Origin: Chitinophaga pinensis
GTDB lineage: Bacteria; Bacteroidota; Bacteroidia; UKL13-3
Length of the DNA stretch: 22,731 nucleotides
Reading direction: 5' to 3'
Assembly (NCBI GenBank): GCA_943323675.2
Contig: CALPIR020000007.1
Location: 1 to 22,731 of the forward strand
In this document: positions 15,650-22,731 of the stretch, piece after piece
How the letters are laid out: every line of letters begins with the position of its first letter
How positions within the stretch are numbered: the stretch's first letter is position 1
Notes under the pieces: generated by a model
Database searches by the model: none
Told to the model about the DNA's origin: nothing
Seen by the model: only the letters and a program-made list of their open reading frames with translations
Position numbers and translations under genes: made by a program

Positions 15650-17956
15650 GATGTCACTTCCAGTGATTTTAAAGTTTGCCCAATATATTGGATTGGCCCA
15701 TTCGGGGTGCAAAACATAATTTTTGATTTTGATTTTAGACTGACGAACCATAGATGATAATGATTTTCCTGTATGTAAATTTTGATATAAATCCTGAAAC
15801 ATTACTGAACTAGATAAGTTATCTGCATCCCAGTAGGATGATATAATAGTTGGTACCCCTTTGTAAATGTATTGTTGTTGTATTGACTTTAATCCTTCTG
15901 ATGGAGCAATTTTTCCTCCACCTGTAGCGCATCCATGTAAAATTAAAACACTTGTTTTATCTATAGAATTTTGGTAATTACTTTTTACGCTTAATGATTT
16001 ATATTCATCAAATAATACGCTCATGCTGTGGGATATAAAGTGCATCCAAGGTTTAGCCACTTTGGGATTATCCATACAGTTAATTGTTGCAATATTTCTA
16101 ATAGCAGCTCTAAAAGTCTTATTATAAGGTAAACTTTTATCGTCCTCCTTTTTGAATACTATACCTAAATCAATAGGTAAATTGTAATTGATATTGTTTA
16201 ATAAAAATGAATAATTGGGAATAAAACGAAAAGTATGGGAGTTAATTAAGTAGTCTAGATTTTTCCAAGAAATTCCATCACCTGTGTTATTTACGAGTGC
16301 TTCAATCGCTACGTTTTCTGTATACTCGTCATTGCAAATTACAATGTTTGGGGTATTAACTTTGTTCAGATATAATTGTTCAGTAATTTTTTTTGCAACT
16401 TTTTCGTATCGTGATACATCGTTGTTTTGTATACATTCTTTTAATTGTAAATTCAGGTGGCTAATATCTAATTCCGGTATGTTGTAATAATATCTTAATC
16501 CATTCGAGTCAATAAATGTGGCAAGAATCCAGTGCCTTCCATAGCTTTGGTAATCAATGTAAGTTGATTGGTTTAGCTTACAATAATCTTGAATAGTTTT
16601 TACATCGGAGTCTTTTAGTGTTGGATTTTTAGCTTTTTTTTCTATAAATGAAAAATCCTTTGATAGCGTTTTGTAATGCTTTTCAATACATGGATTTAAT
16701 GTCCAATTATATTGTTGATAAAGGATTTTTATTTCGTTTAGGATTAGCCATTCTTTTAGTGTGTCATGGTAATTATATCCCCACTTATTTAAGAGGCTTT
16801 TGTAAAAGTTAGCAAATTGATATTTTGTTTGATTTGATAGGTTCAATAGATCAGTTGATGTATTATTTTGATTTAGTCTTACACTTATCCTGATGTCATT
16901 GTATCGCTGTGTATAAAACCGATTCATAACGGAGCCTCTTGAATCATTTATTGATGTTAAAAACTCTTGTTTTATGAATTGTTCGTTTAATTCCATCAAG
17001 CTGTCAATGATCTTTATCTTCTGAGGATTAAGATGCATATAAGACTCAGCCAATTGAGTAAGCGTAATGGTTGTATATATCGGATGTTTACTTAATGTAT
17101 AATTTAGTTTTTTATTGGTTATAAAATAACTCAAGGCCTTTTCTTGTAATGAAATAGCTTTTTGTACTTCTTTATTACAAGCATATAATAATCCTGTTGT
17201 GTTATAATTTAATCCTATCCTTACTGGGTCAATTTGTTTTAACTTGTTTAATGCCTCTAGTTCATTTTTATAACATAACATTGCCTTTCGAAAGCTTTGC
17301 TTAGCAGAAAAATTTATTGTAATATTTTTTCTAAAAAGGTCGTTGAACGTATTTCCGCGCCTACGATTTATTAGAGCAACAAGGTTGTAGTTTGCGGGTA
17401 TTTTTTTTAATAATACTTCGGCAGTATCGAGTGTCCTAAGTGCATCTATATAATTAGTACAATTATGCAGATGATAGGCCTGATATAGTTTTAAGTTTAT
17501 GATTGATTCAATACTTTTATTTTTCGAATGATTAATTTCCTTTTCACAATCATGAAGTATTATTTTACTACTCACCGTATCCATTTGGTTTAAGTAAATA
17601 GATAATCGAACCAATTTGGCATTTAAATTTAAGGAGTCTTTGCCTATTTTATTGAGGATATTTTGTGCATGATTGAAATACCCATGTTTCAGAAAAAGAT
17701 CAGCATATGCTATCAGTTCGTTGGATTGAATAGTTTCATTATTATTTGTAATTATATAAAAAGACAGGTTTGAATACCCGGATTCAATCAGTTTTGATAT
17801 AGATATATTTTTTGATATGTGTTTCGTTATCTCCTTAATGCATATTGCTTCAACAGTTCTATCAATCTTGACATTATCCTTACAGGAACACACAAATAGA
17901 AATAAGAGAACTACTAAAATTAAGTTAAGCTTGATTCCATTTATATTTTGCTTCAT
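15635..17956 (-). CDS. Lipoprotein with helical (TPR-like) repeats and C-terminal CHAT caspase-like protease domain
   Basis: The 773-residue protein begins with a lipoprotein signal (hydrophobic 12-22, lipobox V-C-S-C with lipidated Cys25), so the mature protein should lie outside the inner membrane. Residues about 80-420 form helical TPR-like repeats (ALRTLDTAEVLLKK; AISLQEKALSYF). The C-terminal about 200 residues fit CHAT, a clan CD caspase/separase-like peptidase. They have a His in MHFISHS (His643), the catalytic-Cys block LILHGCATGGG (Cys676), SEGL, a GVPTIISSYWDAD strand, and the closing HPEWANPIYWANFKITG. Both dyad residues are present, so it is probably active. Many TPR-CHAT proteins cleave a specific partner; the adjacent membrane anti-sigma candidate is the obvious one here (inference). 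It starts 25 bases after the ssrA terminator. Confidence 0.82.
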   Translation of the reverse strand: MKQNINGIKLNLILVVLLFLFVCSCKDNVKIDRTVEAICIKEITKHISKNISISKLIESGYSNLSFYIITNNNETIQSNELIAYADLFLKHGYFNHAQNILNKIGKDSLNLNAKLVRLSIYLNQMDTVSSKIILHDCEKEINHSKNKSIESIINLKLYQAYHLHNCTNYIDALRTLDTAEVLLKKIPANYNLVALINRRRGNTFNDLFRKNITINFSAKQSFRKAMLCYKNELEALNKLKQIDPVRIGLNYNTTGLLYACNKEVQKAISLQEKALSYFITNKKLNYTLSKHPIYTTITLTQLAESYMHLNPQKIKIIDSLMELNEQFIKQEFLTSINDSRGSVMNRFYTQRYNDIRISVRLNQNNTSTDLLNLSNQTKYQFANFYKSLLNKWGYNYHDTLKEWLILNEIKILYQQYNWTLNPCIEKHYKTLSKDFSFIEKKAKNPTLKDSDVKTIQDYCKLNQSTYIDYQSYGRHWILATFIDSNGLRYYYNIPELDISHLNLQLKECIQNNDVSRYEKVAKKITEQLYLNKVNTPNIVICNDEYTENVAIEALVNNTGDGISWKNLDYLINSHTFRFIPNYSFLLNNINYNLPIDLGIVFKKEDDKSLPYNKTFRAAIRNIATINCMDNPKVAKPWMHFISHSMSVLFDEYKSLSVKSNYQNSIDKTSVLILHGCATGGGKIAPSEGLKSIQQQYIYKGVPTIISSYWDADNLSSSVMFQDLYQNLHTGKSLSSMVRQSKIKIKNYVLHPEWANPIYWANFKITGSDILLIQ

Positions 17957-17981
17957 TTCTTTTGTGTATGGTACAAATTAA

Positions 17982-18019
17982 AAAGCCCTCCTATGCACAG
18001 TTGCAATTGGGAGGGCTTT
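17982..18019 (-). terminator. Intrinsic terminator of ssrA
   Basis: AAAGCCCTCC (17982-17991) and GGAGGGCTTT (18010-18019) form a perfect 10-bp stem with an 18-base loop, one base past the tmRNA 3' end. On the minus strand it runs into TTTTTAATTT. It separates ssrA from the CHAT gene. Confidence 0.88.
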
Positions 18020-18020
18020 G

Positions 18021-18389
18021 TGGAGCTGCAGGGATTCGAACCCTGGTCCGGAAATGGAATGGTCAAGCTTTCTACACGTTTAGTTAAGCGTTAATTGTCG
18101 GGAAAATTCAGGCCGCAAAACCTGCCAAAAAAATCCGTAGCCCATTAAGTTCAATTAAACAACAAAGGCGGTTGGTCAAAAGGCTTTTCCTGATGATGCC
18201 CCTGATGCAAGCGCGGTTAAGCTAACACTTGCGAGACAATGGCATGATGCGTAATCTTCCTGATTAGGCAGCCATAGCGAAGTTATTTTCGCCAAATAAA
18301 AGTTTGAGCATTAGGTTTAAAGCGCCAACATCTCAATGCGCTACGTGCTTACCTGCCAGATGCTCACCCCGTCAAAACCGGTCAGCCCC
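18021..18389 (-). ncRNA. ssrA: Transfer-messenger RNA (tmRNA)
   Basis: The 369-base gene has the canonical 5' end GGGGCTGACCGGTTTTGACG and a 3' end with T arm GGTTCGAATCCC closing in CAGCTCC plus discriminator A. GGGGCTG pairs with CAGCTCC to form the acceptor stem, and the terminal CCA is not encoded. The tag reading frame at 18264-18293 encodes GENNFAMAA then TAA, so stalled proteins get (A)GENNFAMAA for proteolysis. This is close to the GENNYALAA-type tags of Bacteroidota, with F for Y and M for L. tmRNA with SmpB frees ribosomes stalled on broken messages. The transcript is monocistronic, with its own promoter and terminator. Confidence 0.97.
18264..18293 (-). other. tmRNA tag-peptide reading frame (GENNFAMAA)
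   Basis: Resume codon GGC at 18291-18293, nine sense codons GGC GAA AAT AAC TTC GCT ATG GCT GCC, then TAA at 18264-18266. The Ala-Ala end is the expected ClpXP-type degron. Confidence 0.93.
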
Positions 18390-18400
18390 TTTTAGTGTAG

Positions 18401-18408
18401 CAAATATA
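18401..18408 (-). promoter_or_regulatory. -7 box of the ssrA promoter
   Basis: TATATTTG on the minus strand matches TAnnTTTG exactly, 12 bases before the tmRNA 5' end, as expected for a short 5' leader. No TTTG is seen 19-21 bases upstream. Confidence 0.55.
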
Positions 18409-18466
18409 CAATATAAAGTTACGTGCTGAGGTAATAATTCAGGTTTATTTTTAACGAATAGCCTTG

Positions 18467-18488
18467 TTTGTTCTGTGCCCTAACTTTG
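18467..18488 (+). promoter_or_regulatory. Candidate promoter of the DUF6029/Omp28/DUF1684 operon
   Basis: TAACTTTG (18481-18488) matches TAnnTTTG exactly and lies 38 bases before the ATG. TTG and TTTG motifs at 18464-18470 are closer than the usual 19-21 bases, so the -33 element is uncertain. Confidence 0.45.
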
Positions 18489-18526
18489 CATCCTTAAAAA
18501 AAATAGTATTTTAGCTGCCATTTTAA

Positions 18527-20233
18527 ATGTGTATGATAAAAAAGTTTACAGCGGTATTGTTGATGTCTTTCATCTCTACATGGGGTTTCTCGCAGGTTAC
18601 TGCCCCAAGTTTAACAGAGCAAAATATTACCGAAGATAAAGGTCAGTTTTCGGGAAATTTCCAATCTAATTTTCAGGCTTATGTAAAAGATAGTGCCATT
18701 GGCGCAAACACCACGCAGTATGAAAAAGAACTCTCATCTGCCGATGCTTGGTTGTTTTTAAATTATAAATACCGTGGGTTTAATTTTAGTTTACGTTATG
18801 ATGTTTTTAATAATACACCATTGTTTGATCCTTTTAGAGCCTATACTCAATCTGGTGTTGGCTATTGGCAAGTAAGTAAAGACATCGATAAATTTAATAT
18901 TACCGTTGGTAATTTTTACGACCAGTTTGGTTCTGGTATCGTTTTTAGAGCTTTTGAAGACCGTAACATTGGTATTGATTTTTCTATAATGGGTGCTCGC
19001 GTTATATATAATCCAACTGAAAATACCCGTATTAAAGCTTTTACTGGACAGCAGAAGTTTTTATTTGATAGACGTACGCCAGTTATTAAGGGTGTAAATA
19101 TAGAACACAGAATTAACGTTTCGGATATTTTCACAGCAGATTTAGGTACTTCTTTTGTTAACCGTACCATCGATCAAAGTACCATGAATACCATTGCATC
19201 TACTATAAATAGTTATGCGATTGAAGATAGGTTTGATCCCAAATACAATGTTTTTGCTTACAATGGTTACACCACATTAAGTTTTAAAAATTATAGGTTG
19301 TACCTTGAATATACTAAAAAAACACCTGAGGCTTTAATGGGTTTAGACCAACGCATGTTTAAATCATCGGGTGATGTATATTATACTTCGTTATCTTATT
19401 CAACCAAAGGAGTGGGGATTAGTGCACAATACAGACGCATCAATAGCTTTCAGTTCCGTACCTCACCTTTAGAAACCAGCCCACTGCCCTCATACGGTGC
19501 ATTGATCAATTACTTGCCCGCTTTAACCCGTCAAAATACATACAGGCTGTTAGCCCGTTATAATGCCGTTATGCAAGAGTTAGGTGAAAATGCTGCTCAG
19601 TTAGAAATGACTTTTAAACCCAATAAAAAATGGCAAATAAATTTGAATGGGGCTGCAACAACAACATTAAAGGGAATTGATTTTAGTAGGGGTATGGATG
19701 TTGTGAAGTGGGATACCACCACACGTTTATTTCGAGAGTTTTACATTGATGTTGTACACAAGGTAAACAGTAATTTTAAAGTAATGGGTGGTATTCAAAT
19801 TATTGGATACAACCAAACCACATTTGAGTTGAAAGCAGATGCCCCATTTGTTCAAGCTTTTACCCCATTTGGAGAAATCACTTACAAATTAACTCCTCAA
19901 CGTAGTTTAAGAATTGAAGGACAATATTTAATGACCAAACAAGATTTAGGTAACCTTGCAAATTTATTGGTTGAGTTTAATGTAGCACCTAACTGGAGTT
20001 TCTCTGTAAGCGATATGGTTAATATTAAACATGGTGCATTAAACAAACCAATTGCTGGAGAAAAGTTTAAATTAGTGCATTATTATAATTTCTTTGCATC
20101 ATATACTCATAAAACTACTCGTATTACTGCAGCTTGGTTAAAGCAAGTAGCAGGTGTTAACTGCACCGGTGGTGTATGTAGGGTTGAGCCCGCCTTTAGT
20201 GGAGCTAGGGTAACATTGTCAACAAATTTTTAA
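18527..20233 (+). CDS. DUF6029-like outer-membrane beta-barrel protein
   Basis: The 568-residue product has a signal peptide ending FISTWGFSQ; the start could be the first Met or M3 (MIKKFTAVLL). The rest is dense in alternating aromatic-polar strands (FNFSLRYDVFNN, YRLYLEYTKK, KVMGGIQIIGYNQ) and ends VTLSTNF with a C-terminal aromatic, as outer-membrane barrels do. The segment GNFYDQFGSGIVFRAFEDRNIGID matches, from memory, the DUF6029 family of Bacteroidota. Its substrate or role is unknown. It heads a three-gene operon: the Omp28-like lipoprotein gene starts 9 bases downstream. The barrel prediction is firm; the family name is less so. Confidence 0.8.
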   Translation: MCMIKKFTAVLLMSFISTWGFSQVTAPSLTEQNITEDKGQFSGNFQSNFQAYVKDSAIGANTTQYEKELSSADAWLFLNYKYRGFNFSLRYDVFNNTPLFDPFRAYTQSGVGYWQVSKDIDKFNITVGNFYDQFGSGIVFRAFEDRNIGIDFSIMGARVIYNPTENTRIKAFTGQQKFLFDRRTPVIKGVNIEHRINVSDIFTADLGTSFVNRTIDQSTMNTIASTINSYAIEDRFDPKYNVFAYNGYTTLSFKNYRLYLEYTKKTPEALMGLDQRMFKSSGDVYYTSLSYSTKGVGISAQYRRINSFQFRTSPLETSPLPSYGALINYLPALTRQNTYRLLARYNAVMQELGENAAQLEMTFKPNKKWQINLNGAATTTLKGIDFSRGMDVVKWDTTTRLFREFYIDVVHKVNSNFKVMGGIQIIGYNQTTFELKADAPFVQAFTPFGEITYKLTPQRSLRIEGQYLMTKQDLGNLANLLVEFNVAPNWSFSVSDMVNIKHGALNKPIAGEKFKLVHYYNFFASYTHKTTRITAAWLKQVAGVNCTGGVCRVEPAFSGARVTLSTNF

Positions 20234-20242
20234 ATTTGAATT

Positions 20243-21169
20243 ATGAAAAAATTGCGCATACTAATTAGTTTTATTGTTTTATTAACTTTGGTTGCTTGCG
20301 AAGAAGTTCCACCGCTTATTAATTACGAAGAAAGTAAGTCGCTAAAAGATACTACTTATATTTTAAGTACTGTTCCTGTGGCAGAACCTATAAATGTATT
20401 GCTTGAGGATGTGTCTGGTGTTAAATGTGTGAATTGCCCAGATGCTGCAGTTATTGCAAAGAGTATAATGGATGCCTTTCCTGGTCGTGTATTCACAACA
20501 GTAATGCATCCTAATCTAAATTCTTTGTCAAGTTTCGTATCCCCAATCACCAAAGCAGGACACGAAAGTCTATATGATTTTAGAACCAATGATGCCAAAG
20601 AAATACTTGAGCTTTGCGGAATACCAGGAGCCTTACCTCGTGGTTTCATTAATAGAAAACAATTCATTGATCAACCCTCACGCTTCTTGGGAAGAACCGA
20701 TTGGTATGTAAAATGTGAGCAAGAACTTGATGGAACAACTCCTGTTAATATTGATTTAGAATCAACTTTTGATGATGCAAAACAAGAAGGTATAGCTAAG
20801 ATCAAATTCACCTACACATCTGCTGTTAACAAAAAGCAATATTTTTCAATTGTACTTATAGAAGATAGTATTCTTGACACGCAAGAGTACCAAGATCCAT
20901 TAACATTTGAAGTAAAGTACAATAATGATTATGTGCACATGCATGTGTTGCGAGATGTGGTTACTTTTGCACAAGGTGATGCTGTTGCAAAGGATACTGC
21001 AACTAGTTTTATTCCAGGTCGTGTATTTGAGAAAGAATATAAATTTAGTATGAATGTGAGTGAGCTTATTAAGGTAAATCCTAAACATGCTAAATTGTTA
21101 GTTTTTGTCCATGAAGGTGTACCTTATTTGAATGTTTTACAGGTAAAAGAAATTCACGTAAAAGACTAA
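20243..21169 (+). CDS. Omp28-like lipoprotein with thioredoxin-like CxxC site
   Basis: A 308-residue lipoprotein: after a short hydrophobic signal the lipobox LVAC places the lipidated residue at Cys19, so it should be anchored in the envelope, likely the outer membrane. The segment VLLEDVSGVKCVNCPDAAVIAKSI (52-75) has the thioredoxin-fold start with C62-V-N-C65. GIPGALPRGFI supplies the cis-Pro-like loop. This matches the Omp28-related family of Bacteroidota (Porphyromonas Omp28 is a surface protein); some members may act as thiol-disulfide proteins or adhesins, and activity is not known. It is followed by the DUF1684 gene in a TAATG overlap, giving translational coupling. Confidence 0.85.
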   Translation: MKKLRILISFIVLLTLVACEEVPPLINYEESKSLKDTTYILSTVPVAEPINVLLEDVSGVKCVNCPDAAVIAKSIMDAFPGRVFTTVMHPNLNSLSSFVSPITKAGHESLYDFRTNDAKEILELCGIPGALPRGFINRKQFIDQPSRFLGRTDWYVKCEQELDGTTPVNIDLESTFDDAKQEGIAKIKFTYTSAVNKKQYFSIVLIEDSILDTQEYQDPLTFEVKYNNDYVHMHVLRDVVTFAQGDAVAKDTATSFIPGRVFEKEYKFSMNVSELIKVNPKHAKLLVFVHEGVPYLNVLQVKEIHVKD

Positions 21170-21780
21170 TGCGGTTTATTTTTTTTGTTTTGCTATGCGC
21201 AGTGTTAATGGTTATAAATGCATGTTCAAACGCTGACGATTTAGCTTACAGCCAACGTATTATGCAGCAAAGGGCTGCAATCACCTATAAGTTTTTAGAC
21301 CCTGCAACAACACCTTTAACGCAGGCTAAGCTAGCCAATTTTAAAGGCTTACCATATTATGAGGTAAATAAAAATTATTTGGTTGAAGCTACTTTTAATT
21401 CAAGCGGAAATCAAACCATATTTGCCATGCCGCATACCTTAAATAGAGCTTATGAATACGTTGAGGTAGGAACTTTATCATTCAATCTAAACGGTAAAAA
21501 CTTACAATTAATGAGCTATTTACGTAAAGGTGAAATGGGCGATTCGGTGCAGCTTTTTGTTCCGTTTACCGATTTAACCGGAGGAAAAACAACCTATAGT
21601 GGAGGACGTTATTTAGATGTGAAAGCCACGTTAAGTGTCAAAAAAGTTCGGATTGATTTTAATTTAGCCTATAATCCATATTGCGCTTACAATGTAGACT
21701 TTAGTTGCCCTATTCCACCAAAGCAAAATCATTTACCTGTGGCCATAGAAGCAGGGGAGCAGTATAAAACAGTATATTAG
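21169..21780 (+). CDS. DUF1684 family lipoprotein
   Basis: A 203-residue protein with a lipoprotein signal (lipobox INAC, Cys19). The C-terminal signature NPYCAYNVDFSCPIPPKQNHLPVAIEAGE (starting at Asn169, with Cys172 and Cys180) is diagnostic of DUF1684, a widespread family of unknown function. Upstream strands include KGLPYYEVNKNYLVEATF and GTLSFNLNGKNLQLMSYL. Its ATG shares one base with the stop of the Omp28-like gene, so it is the third gene of the operon. The adjacent envelope thiol protein is suggestive because DUF1684 has two conserved cysteines, but no link is proven. Confidence 0.85.
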   Translation: MRFIFFVLLCAVLMVINACSNADDLAYSQRIMQQRAAITYKFLDPATTPLTQAKLANFKGLPYYEVNKNYLVEATFNSSGNQTIFAMPHTLNRAYEYVEVGTLSFNLNGKNLQLMSYLRKGEMGDSVQLFVPFTDLTGGKTTYSGGRYLDVKATLSVKKVRIDFNLAYNPYCAYNVDFSCPIPPKQNHLPVAIEAGEQYKTVY

Positions 21781-21816
21781 GCAGGCTAACAAATTCAGGC
21801 ATATTTAGGGAATAAA

Positions 21817-21848
21817 TCTGTAAGCTTTGTTCAAGATGTGTATATTCG
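21817..21848 (+). promoter_or_regulatory. Candidate promoter of the dihydrolipoyl dehydrogenase gene
   Basis: TCTG (21817-21820), a 20-base spacer and TATATTCG (21841-21848) fit TTTG-N20-TAnnTTTG with one mismatch in each box, 25 bases before the ATG. Confidence 0.42.
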
Positions 21849-21872
21849 CATCGCTTTAAAATATAAAATTTT

Positions 21873-22731
21873 ATGAAATACGATGTAACCGTTATAGGTT
21901 CGGGCCCCGGAGGCTATGTAGCAGCAATACGTTGCGCTCAGTTAGGTTTAAAAACTGCCATCATCGAAAAATATAGTACACTGGGCGGAACATGCTTAAA
22001 TGTAGGCTGTATTCCATCTAAAGCGTTATTAGATTCATCAGAACATTACCATAATGCAGTGCATAATTTTACAATACATGGTGTTGACATTAAAGGTGAA
22101 GTTCAGGTAAATTTAAAACAAATGATTGAACGCAAAAATGGCGTGGTTAAGCAAACCTGCGAAGGCATCGATTATTTGATGAAGAAAAATAAAATTGATG
22201 TGTTTCAAGGTGTGGGCTCGTTTGTAAATAAAAATACCATTAAAATAAGTGGCGAGAAGGAACAAACGATTGAAACTGATAAAGTAATTATTGCCACAGG
22301 TTCTAAACCATCAACTTTACCAGGTATAGAAATTGACAAGAAACGAATTATTACAAGTACAGAAGCTTTAAACATGACCGAAGTACCTAAACATTTAATT
22401 GTTATTGGTGGAGGTGTAATCGGGTTAGAGCTAGGTTCGGTATATGCTCGTTTAGGCTCCAAAGTTACGGTAGTTGAATATTCAGGTAGCATTATTCCAA
22501 CTATGGATGCTGCTTTAGGTAAAGAGTTACAACGTGTTTTACGCAAACAAGGTTTTGATTTTAACTTTAACCATAAAGTAAAAACGGCTAATGTAAAAGG
22601 TAAAGAAGTTACAGTAACTGCCGAAAATGAAAAAGGTGAAATGGTAGAGTTTAAAGGCGATTACTGTCTACTTAGTGTTGGCCGCAGGGCATATACTAGT
22701 GGTTTAGATCTAGAAAATACTGGTTTAAAAG
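21873..22731 (+). CDS. lpdA: Dihydrolipoyl dehydrogenase, E3 (N-terminal 286 codons; gene runs off the window)
   Basis: This flavoprotein re-oxidises dihydrolipoamide of 2-oxoacid dehydrogenase complexes, passing electrons through FAD to NAD+. The FAD-binding motif VIGSGPGGYVAA starts at residue 7. The redox disulfide is Cys41/Cys46 in GGTCLNVGCIPSK, and ATGSKP closes the FAD domain. The NAD-binding motif VIGGGVIGLELGSVYARLG follows, and the frame is open to the last base (LSVGRRAYT...). The C-terminal His-Glu active-site pair is outside the window. A separate promoter candidate suggests it is not part of the upstream lipoprotein operon. It is the natural partner of the E2 encoded at 4323-5549. 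Confidence 0.96.
   Translation, partial: MKYDVTVIGSGPGGYVAAIRCAQLGLKTAIIEKYSTLGGTCLNVGCIPSKALLDSSEHYHNAVHNFTIHGVDIKGEVQVNLKQMIERKNGVVKQTCEGIDYLMKKNKIDVFQGVGSFVNKNTIKISGEKEQTIETDKVIIATGSKPSTLPGIEIDKKRIITSTEALNMTEVPKHLIVIGGGVIGLELGSVYARLGSKVTVVEYSGSIIPTMDAALGKELQRVLRKQGFDFNFNHKVKTANVKGKEVTVTAENEKGEMVEFKGDYCLLSVGRRAYTSGLDLENTGLK

Noticed and set aside
14372..17956. CHAT protease plus sigma factor as part of a type III-E CRISPR (Craspase) system
   Set aside because: No CRISPR repeats, gRAMP/Cas7-11 effector or adaptation genes are in the window, and the CHAT protein here has a lipoprotein signal. Only the regulatory logic is comparable.
8991..18040. Genomic island integrated at the 3' end of ssrA
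   Set aside because: ssrA 3' ends are common integration sites and the accessory-looking genes lie on that side, but I see no second copy of the ssrA 3' sequence and no integrase gene in the window.
1..22731. CRISPR arrays, tRNA or rRNA genes, riboswitches, prophage genes
   Set aside because: None seen on either strand. The only tRNA-like signature is the acceptor and T arm of tmRNA.

Overview
The window looks like chromosomal DNA of a member of the Bacteroidota. It is AT-rich. Several upstream regions carry the phylum's promoter signature (TTTG about 20 bases before TAnnTTTG). Two large secreted proteins end in type IX secretion (T9SS) sorting domains. Rho has a long disordered insert typical of the phylum, and the tmRNA encodes a Bacteroidota-style tag (GENNFAMAA).

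Layout. 1-285: the 3' tip of an unidentified + strand gene, then a compact 119-bp element (62-180) bounded by 7-bp inverted repeats. 286-1434: an exported HExxH zinc-peptidase-like protein, ending against a shared bidirectional terminator. 1548-5549 (minus): housekeeping genes for a 2-Cys peroxiredoxin, Rho and pyruvate dehydrogenase E2. 5669-8506 (minus): thymidylate synthase, a short-chain polyprenyl diphosphate synthase and a stand-alone domain otherwise found fused to RluA-type pseudouridine synthases, plus a doubtful small ORF. The polyprenyl synthase and the RluA-associated gene both appear to start at TTG. 8507-8990: a gene-free stretch with a possible decayed ORF and a strong terminator.

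8991-14128 (minus): a two-gene operon for T9SS-exported surface proteins (a LamG-containing protein and a beta-helix protein). Divergent from it at 14372-15649 lie an ECF-like sigma factor and, with no intervening base, a single-pass membrane protein with a TPR-like outer domain, a likely anti-sigma factor. Converging on that pair, with a 15-bp overlap of coding ends, is a predicted lipoprotein with helical repeats and a C-terminal CHAT caspase-like protease domain. Topology puts the protease and the outer half of the presumed anti-sigma factor in the same compartment. I read 8991-17956 as a candidate proteolysis-controlled sigma switch with surface proteins as possible output. This is inference and is the most interesting part of the window.

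18021-18389 (minus): tmRNA (ssrA) with its own promoter and terminator. 18527-21780 (+): an envelope operon of a DUF6029-like outer-membrane barrel, an Omp28-like lipoprotein with a CxxC site and a DUF1684 lipoprotein. 21873 to the edge: the N-terminal 286 codons of dihydrolipoyl dehydrogenase, the E3 partner of the E2 encoded at 4323-5549.
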